Source of the DNA: Gammaproteobacteria bacterium
GTDB lineage: Bacteria; Pseudomonadota; Gammaproteobacteria; Competibacterales; Competibacteraceae
Direction of reading: 5' to 3'
Assembly (NCBI GenBank): GCA_024235135.1
Contig: JACKMZ010000002.1
Location: forward strand, 1 to 64,000
Length of the DNA stretch: 64,000 nucleotides
A program made the translations under genes and the position numbers. Position 1 is the stretch's first letter; the number at the start of each line of letters is the position of its first letter. Of the stretch, positions 17,190 through 25,887 are shown piece after piece. The notes beneath the pieces are model-generated. The model saw nothing but the letters and a program-made list of their open reading frames with translations. It was not told the DNA's origin and ran no database searches.

Positions 17190-17801
17190 CTATGGGCTGC
17201 CGACCGCCAGCTTGGCCTCCATCAAAGTCAGTTCCTCCGGCGTATTGAGGTTGTCGAACATTTCGGGATGGTCCGAGAAGTCCACCGTCGCCATGCGATG
17301 CCGCGCGAACCAACGGTCGATCTTGCGTTCCCCCGCGGCTAGATAATTCTCCAGGCTGGCCGTCAGATTCTTGCTTAAGAGCGCGAACACCGGTTGCAAA
17401 CGCTGTCCATCGTGCGCCACGCCCAGTTCGCCGGAAGATTCCCGCAAGCTGGCCAGCATGCGCTGGGCGTAGTCAGGCGGCAGCAACGGGGAATCGCAAG
17501 GCGCCGTCAGCACATAGGGGTTGGAACTGTAGCGCAAGGCCGCCAGCATGCCCGCCAGAGGCCCGTCGTAGTGGCCTTGGGTATCGCTGATCACGGGATA
17601 CCCCAGCGCCTGATAGGTCGCGATGTTGCGATTCGCGTTGACGAGTAAATCGGCGACCTGGGGACGCAGTAAATCGGCGATGCAGCCCACCAGCGGTCGG
17701 CCGCCCAAAGACAGCAAACCCTTGTCCTGTCCGCCCATACGCTGGCCTCGTCCACCCGCCAAAATGACGCCACTGATAGCGGCTGCCGGATCTTCTGTCA
17801 T
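17190..17801 (-). CDS. mobA: Molybdenum cofactor guanylyltransferase MobA, 203 aa
   Basis: The N-terminal nucleotide-binding motif GVILAGGRGQRMGGQDKGLL is diagnostic for MobA, which joins GMP to molybdopterin to form bis-MGD for DMSO-reductase family enzymes. Further family marks are ISDTQGHYDGPLAGMLAAL and TAPCDSPLLPPD. GAGGAG eight bases before ATG 17801 decides the start over a TTG six bases earlier. It follows cbiB by 33 bases on the same strand; both genes serve cofactor synthesis but in different pathways. Confidence 0.95.
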   Translation of the reverse strand: MTEDPAAAISGVILAGGRGQRMGGQDKGLLSLGGRPLVGCIADLLRPQVADLLVNANRNIATYQALGYPVISDTQGHYDGPLAGMLAALRYSSNPYVLTAPCDSPLLPPDYAQRMLASLRESSGELGVAHDGQRLQPVFALLSKNLTASLENYLAAGERKIDRWFARHRMATVDFSDHPEMFDNLNTPEELTLMEAKLAVGSP

Positions 17802-17834
17802 CGTCAAAACTCCTCAAAGCAACCACCGGTCGTC

Positions 17835-18755
17835 TCAGGTCGCCAGCCATGCGCCGATGACGATCGCCACCAACCCGATCGACAAGGTGCGATCGACCAA
17901 TCGTAACGCCCGTGGAATATCCTGGGGGATCGGCAGAACCCCCTCGCCCAACGTGGGACGATAGACGCGATGCTGGAAGTAATGGATGGGGCCGCCCAGC
18001 TGCAGGTGCATAGCCCCGGCCGCCATCGCCAATACAGCGCCCATGCCGGGACTGGACCACGCCCCGATCTGCCGCCGGCAACGCCAAGCCGTCTTCCGGT
18101 CGCCCGCCAAACTATAGCCTAAAGCCGTCAATCCAATCGGCAGATAACGCAGGATACCGGCCAAGCAGGCGGCGCTCCAGCCGAAATAGCGATACCGTGG
18201 CGTTGCATGGCCCCAACGCTCCGCGCACAACAAGGATAATCGAAAAAAAACGGCGCCGGGCGCTCCGGCCAGCACAAACCAAAACAGCGCGCCGAACAGG
18301 GCGTCATGGCTTTGTATCAGCAGCTTTTCGATGGTCGCAGCACTCACCCCTTCCTCATCCAATGAGCCGCAATCGTGCTCGACCCATGGGTGTAACCGGG
18401 CTTGGGCCTGTGCCAAATCATCATTCTGTAGAGCCTGGGCAATCGCCTGCGCCGACGCTCTCACCTCCGTCGTCCGCAATGTCAAAGCCAAAACCGCCGC
18501 GGCCAAGATACCACCGAGGTAAGGGATACTGACCAGCAAACCGGTGATGACGATGCCGATGAAAAGCATGACCGCCAACACCAACGCGCCGAACAACAGA
18601 CGCAATCCATTCGGCAGGCGTTCCGGACCGTAACCATAGGTCTCCACCCGTTGCACCAGCCACGTAAATCCGGTCACGGGTTGCTGCCAGGGCGGCATGC
18701 CACCGTACAGGCGTTCCAAGGCGACGGCGCCGAGAACGGTTAACGCGAGCATCAT
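17835..18755 (-). CDS. cbiB: Adenosylcobinamide-phosphate synthase CbiB/CobD, 306 aa
   Basis: Membrane protein with at least four spans and CbiB family features: the PPWQQPVTGFTWLVQRVE opening, DLAQAQARLHPWVEHDCGSL (the equivalent of the ARxxLxxIVGRDT block), AATIEKLLIQSHDALFGALF and the C-terminal YRPTLGEGVLPIPQDI. It attaches aminopropanol phosphate to adenosylcobyric acid in B12 synthesis. Start codon is uncertain: ATG 18755 or the next codon ATG 18752; a TTG at 18803 would add 16 residues. The central GRDT-like motif reads HPWVEHDCG, so it is somewhat diverged. No cobalamin riboswitch was found upstream. Confidence 0.82.
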   Translation of the reverse strand: MMLALTVLGAVALERLYGGMPPWQQPVTGFTWLVQRVETYGYGPERLPNGLRLLFGALVLAVMLFIGIVITGLLVSIPYLGGILAAAVLALTLRTTEVRASAQAIAQALQNDDLAQAQARLHPWVEHDCGSLDEEGVSAATIEKLLIQSHDALFGALFWFVLAGAPGAVFFRLSLLCAERWGHATPRYRYFGWSAACLAGILRYLPIGLTALGYSLAGDRKTAWRCRRQIGAWSSPGMGAVLAMAAGAMHLQLGGPIHYFQHRVYRPTLGEGVLPIPQDIPRALRLVDRTLSIGLVAIVIGAWLAT

Positions 18756-19112
18756 CCCGATGGCTTGTGTGGTTGGAATGGGGGCAGTGTACCGAAAACC
18801 CAATCAAGGCTTAATCGGCGGCGGTCGTCAAGCGAAGTTTCTGTCAGGAAACAATCGGATCGGGCAGTATCCCGACAAAGCGGACGGATGATAGTCTGGG
18901 GAAGACGTGCTGGGGACGGCATTCGCGGCTGGTGAATGCATCCTTGCAAACCGGGTTGAGGTCGCCCGATCCAGCGGTGCCGCTGAACGGGGCTCTGTCG
19001 CCGTCATAACTTCCGGCGATCCCCTCAAATAAGGCTTTGAGATAGATCCCGCCTGGTTCGGACCGCCGCGTTCAGCCACTGGGCGGCCACACGACCGATA
19101 GGCGTTGACGTT
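18756..19112. other. Intergenic region without supported gene, 357 bp
   Basis: It lies upstream of cbiB and downstream of the lytic transglycosylase gene, both on the minus strand. Short frames of 65-83 codons are present but composition is not convincing and none has a ribosome-binding site. The cobalamin riboswitch core sequences were looked for and not found. Confidence 0.4.
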
Positions 19113-19811
19113 TTAATGAAACGTGGAGTCGTCGTCGGTGGTGCTCGCCATGGAAGTGGCGGGAGCTTCAGAAAAAGAGGCTGGCATGGTGCGGTAGGTC
19201 GTCCGTGTGCTGCGGGTGACCTGCTTGAAGCGATTGTAAACGCGCAAAACCTTGTCGGCGTAGCGCCAGTGAATCCGATAGCTGCCGTTGTAGCGAGCCA
19301 AGGCGCTGCGCAGGTTGCGGCTGTCGCCTAGATAGTCGGCCAGGATGCGGGTGCCGGTATGAATGTTTTTGCCAGGATCGAAAAGCGCGCGCGCGCCACC
19401 GATTTCCCGAATTTTGCCAGGATGCGAACGGGGCAGAACCTGCATCAGTCCACGCGCGCCCTGCGGACCGATGGCTCTTTCCCGAAACGTGGATTCCACG
19501 GCGATGATGGACAGTATCAATTCCGGCTCCACGTCGTAACGAGTGCCTGTCTTGTACGCTTCAGCCACTATGAGGTCGGCCTTGTTGGAGCGGACCTGAT
19601 AGTTACGCTGAATGTGTCTGGACAACTTTTGGATCTTGGCATCCTGGGAATGGTTCTCCGCCGCTGCCAGGTCCAGTTCGACCGGTGCTACGACTTGATC
19701 CCGATACGGCTCGGCGTAGCTCTCGGCGATGGGCAGTAAAAGACTCACGATCAGCAAGCCTGTATTGGCCATCATCCGCTTCTTGCCCGGTAAGGGCATA
19801 ATGCTCGACAT
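19113..19811 (-). CDS. Secreted lytic transglycosylase, Slt family 1, 232 aa
   Basis: GGAGGT five bases before ATG 19811 fixes the start. A signal peptide ends near residue 35 (LLIVSLLLPIAESYAEP). The goose-lysozyme-like SLT domain is complete: ILSIIAVESTFRERAIGPQG with the catalytic Glu of the ES dipeptide, ARGLMQVLPRS, and ALARYNGSYRIHWRYADKVL. The enzyme cleaves peptidoglycan glycan strands to 1,6-anhydro products in the periplasm. The tail after residue 200 is Ser/Thr rich and probably flexible. It appears monocistronic. Confidence 0.93.
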   Translation of the reverse strand: MSSIMPLPGKKRMMANTGLLIVSLLLPIAESYAEPYRDQVVAPVELDLAAAENHSQDAKIQKLSRHIQRNYQVRSNKADLIVAEAYKTGTRYDVEPELILSIIAVESTFRERAIGPQGARGLMQVLPRSHPGKIREIGGARALFDPGKNIHTGTRILADYLGDSRNLRSALARYNGSYRIHWRYADKVLRVYNRFKQVTRSTRTTYRTMPASFSEAPATSMASTTDDDSTFH

Positions 19812-20088
19812 ATTCAACCTCCGTCGGTTAAGGCACCGGAAACATCGGGCCGCGCTGCGCGTAAATCGGGCGGCCATGGCTTCCTTCGCGCGTGTTCCCG
19901 GTACCCATTCCCGGTTTGCATCGTGGCACTGACAGATACCAACCGAACGCTTAAACATTGCAAAAATCAACATACCATTGCAGCTTAACGGAATACTTTG
20001 ACGAAAAGCAATATTCATTATGAAAATTTGCAATGGGCGATTTGGCAATAATCCCTGTGCTTTTAAGCACCTACCCACAGTATGACTT

Positions 20089-21045
20089 TTACGTCAACGT
20101 CTTATTGGAATTTTTAAGCAGTTGCTCGACCTGGGTGACGAGCAATGCGTGTATCGACCGATCGAAGGCCATCGCCAAATGCCCCACGCCAACGACCGCG
20201 ACATTGCGCACATTCGGCCCGTCCAGCACGGCGCTGTCCTGCGGGGTGACCATATCGTCATGCAGGCTGTAGAGCGAAACGATCGGTGTCGCGACGGCCT
20301 GATCGGCGCCGGCATTCAACCGGGCCAACCACGAATTGTCTGGCGTGAGCTGCTGCACGTTACGGGCCTTGATCAACAGGAAGCGGGCATGGATGGAGCC
20401 ATGATGGGGGGCGCCCAAGGTGATGATGCCCGCCAGCCGGCGGCGATCGCCGTATTGTCGCAGATAGGCGCGCGCCACCAGTCCACCCATGCTGTGGCCA
20501 ACCAGCAATACCTGTTGCACGCCGTAATCGGCGCACAACGCCTCGACCCGTTCCGCCACCTGCACGGCGTAGTGGTCGATGTCGCCCCAAATCGGCTCCA
20601 GACTGAGGGTATGGACGTTGGCCAATCCCTGGCGGCGCAAATAGCGCACCGTCGACCGCCAATAGCCGGCATTGCATAAATAACCATGGATCAGCAATAC
20701 CGGGGTACCCGTTGCGTCGGCGGGTGCGGCGTCGCGTTTTCCCAGCCACGGCTCCAAGAGATGGAAAAACCAGAACAGCGCCATCCCGGCCGCCCATTCG
20801 GTCACGAAGAGCCGCAGAGCCCCCCCCCACCCCAGTTGCTGATCGGTGGACCGGGGCGTTCGATAGCGCCAGGCCAGAACGAACAGGAAGACGATGCTCA
20901 ACCAGCGAAGGCCCAACGACAACGCCAATACCAGCAGGATCACCGAACCGGGTGACCAATCGGCATAACGCCATAAAAGCAAGCCACCGATGAGATACAG
21001 CAGGATTTCGATGATCAGGTTTCTCAACAGCAATCGGGCCAGCAC
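20089..21045 (-). CDS. Membrane-anchored alpha/beta hydrolase (lipase-like), 318 aa
   Basis: Two or three N-terminal hydrophobic segments (LIIEILLYLIGGLLLWRYA; VILLVLALSLGLRWLSIVFL) precede an alpha/beta-hydrolase domain. The oxyanion motif VLLIHGYLCNAGYW, nucleophile elbow LVGHSMGGLVARAYL (Ser), and TLGAPHHGS are typical of bacterial triacylglycerol lipases and PGAP1-like esterases; the catalytic His is likely in GVGHLAMAFD. The GTG start at 21045 has GAGGAG eight bases upstream. It follows the kinase-like gene by 16 bases, so the two are probably one transcript. Confidence 0.88.
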   Translation of the reverse strand: MLARLLLRNLIIEILLYLIGGLLLWRYADWSPGSVILLVLALSLGLRWLSIVFLFVLAWRYRTPRSTDQQLGWGGALRLFVTEWAAGMALFWFFHLLEPWLGKRDAAPADATGTPVLLIHGYLCNAGYWRSTVRYLRRQGLANVHTLSLEPIWGDIDHYAVQVAERVEALCADYGVQQVLLVGHSMGGLVARAYLRQYGDRRRLAGIITLGAPHHGSIHARFLLIKARNVQQLTPDNSWLARLNAGADQAVATPIVSLYSLHDDMVTPQDSAVLDGPNVRNVAVVGVGHLAMAFDRSIHALLVTQVEQLLKNSNKTLT

Positions 21046-21061
21046 GCGGCATTCTCCTCGC

Positions 21062-22747
21062 TCAAGTGGATTTCATGGACAGGGCATACAGTTGTTCGCC
21101 GCGATAGCATAGAACCTGCGTACCCTCCTTGGCCAAACTCAGGCTGGAATCAACTGCCGGGCTGAGAATGGTTTTGCGCGTATCGTTAGCGGGATCGGCG
21201 AAGAATAGCTGCAAGGCATCGTCGCTCAAATCGATGCAAACGCCATTGTCCAGAGTGACGAAGTTGATCGACGCCGTATCGACGTTTTCCTCGCGGCGCG
21301 CGTGATAGCGGGTATGCTCGGTGTTGAAGCGCAGCGTCAAACGATCGTAACGACCCGCCGTATGCACGACGAGCATGGCGACTCCGCGCTCCCAGCGCCC
21401 GGAGATGATCTTGCTTCCGTCCAGTTCAGGAACGGCGATGATCTGACAGGCTCCGGCCCGCATGGGGATGGCGAGATGCGCCCGACCCAGCATGTTCTGA
21501 TACAACAAGTTGTGCAGCGGAACGGTCGCCTGCGGCAACACCTTCCAGGCCGATCCCGGAGCCAGTAACAAACGGTCGCCCAACTCGCTGAGGCGTATCT
21601 CCAAAAAATTATCGTACTGCAGGGTATACAGGGTATTGTCCACGACCCAACACCGCTCGGCCAGGAAGGCGCTCGCCAACGGTTGCCCACTGCGCAGATT
21701 CACGACGCATAGCCGCCCCTGGTCGACGAAAACCGCGCACGGCGTATGGCTGCGTGGCGTAAACAGCACATCCATGTCCAAGGCCCGCATCGGATAACGG
21801 GTTTTGCCGACATGGCAAACCGATTCGGTCATCACCACACGAATGCCAGCGTAGCTCTTGACGCTCCGAATGGGCTCATCGAAGCTCGCCAACAGCGTCA
21901 GGGTGAAATCCGCCGCGCCGATCATCCGCGGCGCCGGCGTCAAGGGGCGGAGACCACCGGCCTGGGACGGCGGCGGCTCCCGCTGACCCTGCTCGAACAA
22001 ACGCACGAACCAATCCCGGTAAGCCGTGGGGATATGGCTGAAATCCCGCGCGCTGGCCGGGACGACGACCTCTTTGTTGAAGATCGACATGTGGGCCTTC
22101 ATGCGCCCTTCCAGATCGTATTTCTTGAATCCCGGATGCTTGCCTTTGTAGGGATGAATGCCGATGAACAGTTGGCAGGCGATGATGGCAAAGGAAAACC
22201 AATCGCTCAGCATGCTAAACGGCCAGGTATGCCAGTCGCGTATCGCCGGCATGATGGCGGTGGCTGGAAAACCCGGCGTCTGGTAGGAATCCACGTCGAT
22301 GAAATACGCTTGAGTGAAATCCTGTTCAGGCACCAGATAATTCGTTTCGTTGCCATCCACGATCAGGCAATGCTGGGTGTGAATGAAGCCAATGACCTCC
22401 TGCATGGCCTGCACCAGTCGCAAGGTGCTGCCGGCGTCGATGCCCTGCCGACGTCGAAAATCACTGGTGAACAAACGCGGCAACGGTAGCGCCCGTCGCA
22501 CACGCACCATAGTAAAACCGACGGGTCGGTCGGCACTGTCCAACAGCACATCCTGGGGGCGGATGATCGACGGTTTATCCAAAACGGACAGTTCCTGGAT
22601 CTTGGCCAACGGGATCATTTTGGCCGCTTGAGTGTATATTTTGTATGTCGTGTCACCACGGGCGTAGATACGGCCTTCGCCCCCTTCCGTCATAAAATCG
22701 GCATCCGTTAGCGTCACACTGCCTTTGCCGGGGATGTGTACTTTCAT
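21062..22747 (-). CDS. Protein-kinase-like protein with beta-rich C-terminal domain, 561 aa
   Basis: GAGGGA six bases before ATG 22747 decides the start. The N-terminal 300 residues form a divergent kinase fold of the COG4248 (YegI-like) type: a Gly-rich loop FMTEGGEGRIY with Lys in TYKIY, a catalytic loop LIVDGNETNYLV keeping the Asp and Asn of HRDxxxxN, and FIDVDSYQT in place of DFG. All key residues are present, so it may be active. After a Pro-rich linker the C-terminal 250 residues are beta strands with propeller-like repeats and no helix-hairpin-helix. The substrate is unknown. Usual partners of this kinase type (vWA TerY protein, PP2C phosphatase) are absent. Confidence 0.75.
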   Translation of the reverse strand: MKVHIPGKGSVTLTDADFMTEGGEGRIYARGDTTYKIYTQAAKMIPLAKIQELSVLDKPSIIRPQDVLLDSADRPVGFTMVRVRRALPLPRLFTSDFRRRQGIDAGSTLRLVQAMQEVIGFIHTQHCLIVDGNETNYLVPEQDFTQAYFIDVDSYQTPGFPATAIMPAIRDWHTWPFSMLSDWFSFAIIACQLFIGIHPYKGKHPGFKKYDLEGRMKAHMSIFNKEVVVPASARDFSHIPTAYRDWFVRLFEQGQREPPPSQAGGLRPLTPAPRMIGAADFTLTLLASFDEPIRSVKSYAGIRVVMTESVCHVGKTRYPMRALDMDVLFTPRSHTPCAVFVDQGRLCVVNLRSGQPLASAFLAERCWVVDNTLYTLQYDNFLEIRLSELGDRLLLAPGSAWKVLPQATVPLHNLLYQNMLGRAHLAIPMRAGACQIIAVPELDGSKIISGRWERGVAMLVVHTAGRYDRLTLRFNTEHTRYHARREENVDTASINFVTLDNGVCIDLSDDALQLFFADPANDTRKTILSPAVDSSLSLAKEGTQVLCYRGEQLYALSMKST

Positions 22748-22859
22748 TGCAGTTCCCTCAAACCGTTCCGGGGGCCATGGGGAATACGCTCGCAAAACGT
22801 TTTTTTGCTGCCGATATCTTTCGGGAAGATAGGCGCAGCCAGAAAGAGTCCATCCACCG

Positions 22860-23534
22860 ATGAGCACATCAGAAGCACAATTCGCGGTAGCCCGCCGGGA
22901 GATGCTGGAAATTATCGCGCTGCACGTTCAGGCCGTCAGCGCACACATCGGCAAATCGGCGCTGGCTGAACCGGTCATGGCCGCGCTGGGTAGTATTCCG
23001 CGCCATGAGTTCGTACCCGAGCCCCTGCGCCAGTTCGCCTATTTGGACCAACCCTTGCCCATAGGCTCGGGCAAAACCATCGCGCAACCGTTTATCGTGG
23101 CGCTGATGACGGATTTGCTGGATTTACAGACGGACGATCAAGTCCTGGAAGTCGGCACCGGCCTGGGCTATCAAGCAGCTATCCTGGCCAGGCTGGCCGA
23201 ACAAGTCTACAGCATCGAAATCATCGAGGAGCTATCCCGCGACGCGGAATACCGGCTGGGCAAACTGGATTTTGGCAATGTCGAACTCAGAATCGGCGAT
23301 GGCTCGTCCGGCTGGTCGGAACACGCCCCGTTCGACAAGATAATCGTCACCGCCGCCCCCGAGCTCATCCCCATCGGGCTGCTGCAACAACTGCGACCAG
23401 GTGGACGGATGGTGATACCCGCCGGGCTGGCGGATGCCCAGCAACTGATGTTAGTCGAAAAGGATCAATACGGTTCCTTGCACACCCAGGAAATCCTAGC
23501 CGTCCGTTTTTCGCCCCTGGTTCTGGTCCATTGA
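22860..23534 (+). CDS. pcm: Protein-L-isoaspartate O-methyltransferase, 224 aa
   Basis: The SAM-binding motif VLEVGTGLGYQAAILARLA is preceded by the PCMT signature PLPIGSGKTIAQPFIVALMT. The sequence PRHEFVPEPLRQFAYLDQPL matches the N-terminal family block. The enzyme methylates isoaspartyl residues in aged proteins and starts their repair. Length agrees with Pcm. It is divergent from the kinase-like gene and overlaps the convergent GST gene by 39 bases at the 3' end. In many relatives pcm neighbours tolC or surE, which is not so here. Confidence 0.95.
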   Translation: MSTSEAQFAVARREMLEIIALHVQAVSAHIGKSALAEPVMAALGSIPRHEFVPEPLRQFAYLDQPLPIGSGKTIAQPFIVALMTDLLDLQTDDQVLEVGTGLGYQAAILARLAEQVYSIEIIEELSRDAEYRLGKLDFGNVELRIGDGSSGWSEHAPFDKIIVTAAPELIPIGLLQQLRPGGRMVIPAGLADAQQLMLVEKDQYGSLHTQEILAVRFSPLVLVH

Positions 23535-24143
23535 TTCGCGTTGCCGGGCCCGCGCCAGGGCCGGTCGGCCCAATACCCGCTGCGCGTAGCGGTCCAGGCT
23601 AGGGGAGCCGAGCGACAGATTGCAGGCCAGCGCCCAACCCAGCGTATGGGCGATCAGTATATCGGCCGCCGTGAACTGCTCGCCCAGTATGAACTCGCGT
23701 CCTCCCAGTCCGATGTTCAAGACATTGGCGACGACCCCAAACTCCCAGGCCGCCGTTTCCATGATCGCGGGCACCCGGCGCTTTTCGGGCAGAGCGAAAC
23801 GATGCTTGGCCAGAGTCCAAAGCGGTTGTTCAAGTTCGCCGATCACGAAGAAACACCACTTGTTGTACAGGGCGCGCTCCCGCGAGCCGTGCGTGGGTGT
23901 CAAACCGGATTGGGGAAAACGATCGCCCAGAAAGGTGCAGATCGCCGCCGATTCGGACAGGGCGAAGCCATCTTCCAACAAGGTCGGCACCTTGCCGGCG
24001 GGATTCAAATCCACATAGGGCGGCCGACGTCCTTCCCCTTTGTGTAGATCGACGGGAACGTATTCGTAGTCCGCCCCGATTTCTTCCAGCGCCCACAACA
24101 CGCGGGTCGCACGCGTGTTGGGAAAGCCAAACACTTGCATCAT
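23496..24143 (-). CDS. Glutathione S-transferase family protein, 215 aa
   Basis: Thioredoxin-like N-terminal domain (MQVFGFPNTRATRVLWALEE) with the cis-Pro block NPAGKVPTLLEDGFALSESA, which binds the glutathione gamma-glutamyl group, then an all-helical C-terminal domain with FTAADILIAHTLGWAL. It resembles the theta/beta-like plant-type subfamily where Ser or Thr activates glutathione. The start at ATG 24143 has GAGGT eight bases upstream. Tail-to-tail overlap with pcm is 39 bases. Substrate unknown. Confidence 0.92.
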   Translation of the reverse strand: MMQVFGFPNTRATRVLWALEEIGADYEYVPVDLHKGEGRRPPYVDLNPAGKVPTLLEDGFALSESAAICTFLGDRFPQSGLTPTHGSRERALYNKWCFFVIGELEQPLWTLAKHRFALPEKRRVPAIMETAAWEFGVVANVLNIGLGGREFILGEQFTAADILIAHTLGWALACNLSLGSPSLDRYAQRVLGRPALARARQRESMDQNQGRKTDG

Positions 24144-24223
24144 GATCGACAACCTCGGCAGTCATAACCTCATCAAGCATAGGCCGCCTCGCCGCCTCCT
24201 GCAGCATCCTCTATTCCTGACGG

Positions 24224-24239
24224 GCGTAGTTTGCTACGC
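24224..24239 (+). promoter_or_regulatory. Leader hairpin upstream of yhhQ
   Basis: GCGTAG (24224-24229) and CTACGC (24234-24239) form a perfect six-base-pair stem with a TTTG loop, 36 bases before the yhhQ start. It could be part of a leader element for a queuosine-precursor transporter. It does not match the preQ1-I consensus that I know. Confidence 0.25.
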
Positions 24240-24275
24240 TGCGTCCCACTCAACTGAACGGGTACGGCACAGGCC

Positions 24276-24971
24276 ATGACTGCTTCCCTTTCTCCACCTT
24301 CCCGCCATTCGACAGCCTTCGTCGTGGTGGTGACGGGTTTCATCACGACGCTGTTGGTCGCTAATATCATCGCCGTCAAATTGATCGACATCGCAGGCTG
24401 GATCATGCCAGCGGGCATCATCATCTTCCCCGTCAGCTATATCCTCGGCGATGTCTTGACCGAAGTGTACGGCTATCGGCGCGCGCGCCAAGTGATCTGG
24501 CTGGGATTCGCCTGTAATCTGCTGGCGGTTTCGGCCATTGCGCTGGCCCAAGCCCTGCCAGCCGCCGGTTTTTGGGATGGTCAGGCGGCGTTCGAACGCA
24601 TACTCGGTTATACGCCGCGCCTGTTGGCCGCTTCTTTTCTGGCTTATGTGCTGGGCGAGTTCGCCAATGCCTTCGTACTGGCGAAGATGAAAATCCTGAC
24701 CCAGGGCCGCTGGCTGTGGACCCGCACCATCGGCTCCACATTGGTCGGGCAACTGCTGGACTCCCTGGTTTTCGTCACCGTGGCTTTCGCCGGCGTCATG
24801 CCGACTTCGGCCCTGTTGACCGCCATTGTGGTGCAGTGGTTAGCGAAATCAGCCTACGAGGCGTTGGCCACGCCCCTGACCTATGGTGTCGTCCATTACC
24901 TCAAACGCCATGAAGGCATCGACGTCTACGATACCGACATCGATTTCAATCCATTGCGGGTACAGGGATAG
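24276..24971 (+). CDS. yhhQ: Queuosine precursor transporter (VUT family), 231 aa
   Basis: Six to seven membrane spans and the VUT/YhhQ signature ILGDVLTEVYGYRRARQVIW, followed by LGEFANAFVLAKMKILTQGR and DSLVFVTVAFAGVMP. E. coli YhhQ imports the queuosine precursors preQ0 and preQ1, used to modify tRNA anticodons. The C-terminal tail (EGIDVYDTDIDFNPL) is acidic and cytoplasmic. It is a single gene, convergent with the DUF3108 gene after 32 bases. Confidence 0.93.
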   Translation: MTASLSPPSRHSTAFVVVVTGFITTLLVANIIAVKLIDIAGWIMPAGIIIFPVSYILGDVLTEVYGYRRARQVIWLGFACNLLAVSAIALAQALPAAGFWDGQAAFERILGYTPRLLAASFLAYVLGEFANAFVLAKMKILTQGRWLWTRTIGSTLVGQLLDSLVFVTVAFAGVMPTSALLTAIVVQWLAKSAYEALATPLTYGVVHYLKRHEGIDVYDTDIDFNPLRVQG

Positions 24972-25003
24972 ACGCGTACCCGATCGGCTTTCAGGGGCGC
25001 CGC

Positions 25004-25753
25004 TTATGGGTAGGCGCTGCCCTTGACGCTGGCGATCACCATTTTCAGGTCTTCGCTGCCCTTCTTGGTTTGCGTGACCTGTACCAGCAAATAATTCAGT
25101 CGGGGCGCCAACCATAAGGTGGTGATCCTGTTGCTGCCCGGCTTCTGCCGACTGATGCGCACCGCTTTCAGTTTTCCCAGGGGAGTTTGCAACGTATCCT
25201 CGCCTTCCAACCGGACCCGGTAGGTTTCCATCTCGGTATCCTTGACCAACGTATACCGCTCGGGATGGTGGCCGCGTTGCAGATCCCACATCACCAGCAA
25301 ATGAAGGCTAAGAGGATCGACGATACGATCGCCCAGCGCCAGGGTCGCCTGCTGACCGTTGTACCGAGTATGCACGGTACCGTTTGGCCAATCGAAATCG
25401 AAACGAATCTTGGTGGGCTTGCGGCTGCTGACGCGTTCTTGTTCGTAATGCGTGGGCAAGATCGCATCGTCCCGCCATTCTCCGTCGACCGATTCGCTGA
25501 GCCGCTCCGATACCAAAAGTGTGGCCAAGCCGGTGGGAAAGACTTCGGAATGCATTTGGTAGCGACCCGCACCGATTTCAGTTAAGGTTAAAATCGATTC
25601 GCCGGCTGGAATGCCCTTGGCATACACGGTATAACGGGCCTCGAAGGGAGCGATGGGCAGGCTCTCCGCCCATGCCTGGGAACCGGGCAGGTCGCCGGCC
25701 AGCAGCAGGAAAAAAAACAGCAATAGCGCTGCCAAACGATGTACGACAATCAC
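25004..25753 (-). CDS. Exported DUF3108 protein, 249 aa
   Basis: A GTG at 25753 with AGGAGG eight bases upstream gives a signal peptide rich in Leu/Phe (LAALLLFFFLLLAGDLPGSQ). The mature protein has the DUF3108 pattern: EARYTVYAKGIPAGESILTL, GRYQMHSEVFPTGLATLL and TPLGKLKAVRISRQKPGSNR, ending with LPRLNYLLV-like strands. Such proteins are predicted periplasmic beta-barrel-like lipid or ligand binders of unknown function. It is divergent from tmk by 134 bases. Confidence 0.88.
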   Translation of the reverse strand: MIVVHRLAALLLFFFLLLAGDLPGSQAWAESLPIAPFEARYTVYAKGIPAGESILTLTEIGAGRYQMHSEVFPTGLATLLVSERLSESVDGEWRDDAILPTHYEQERVSSRKPTKIRFDFDWPNGTVHTRYNGQQATLALGDRIVDPLSLHLLVMWDLQRGHHPERYTLVKDTEMETYRVRLEGEDTLQTPLGKLKAVRISRQKPGSNRITTLWLAPRLNYLLVQVTQTKKGSEDLKMVIASVKGSAYP

Positions 25754-25887
25754 AATGTCACCCTCCTGAACGAGCCCAAGGTTTGTCCCCGGATGCTCTG
25801 GGATGTGACGGGCATGGCCCGTTGGCCGGAGTGGCCGCTGGTTGATTCGAGACTTGCACCCAAGGACATAATCTGCCGACAGCATCA

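Noticed and set aside
18756..19112. Cobalamin riboswitch before cbiB
   Set aside because: The conserved core elements were not found on the minus strand.
20057..20070. GTGCTT/AAGCAC inverted repeat after the lipase gene as a terminator
   Set aside because: The two-base loop is too tight and there is no T tract on the minus strand.
22748..22867. Lipoprotein-like start of the kinase-like protein (GWTLSGCAYLP)
   Set aside because: The Cys context is suggestive, but a good RBS stands before ATG 22747, the kinase domain begins there, and the extension would overlap the pcm start.
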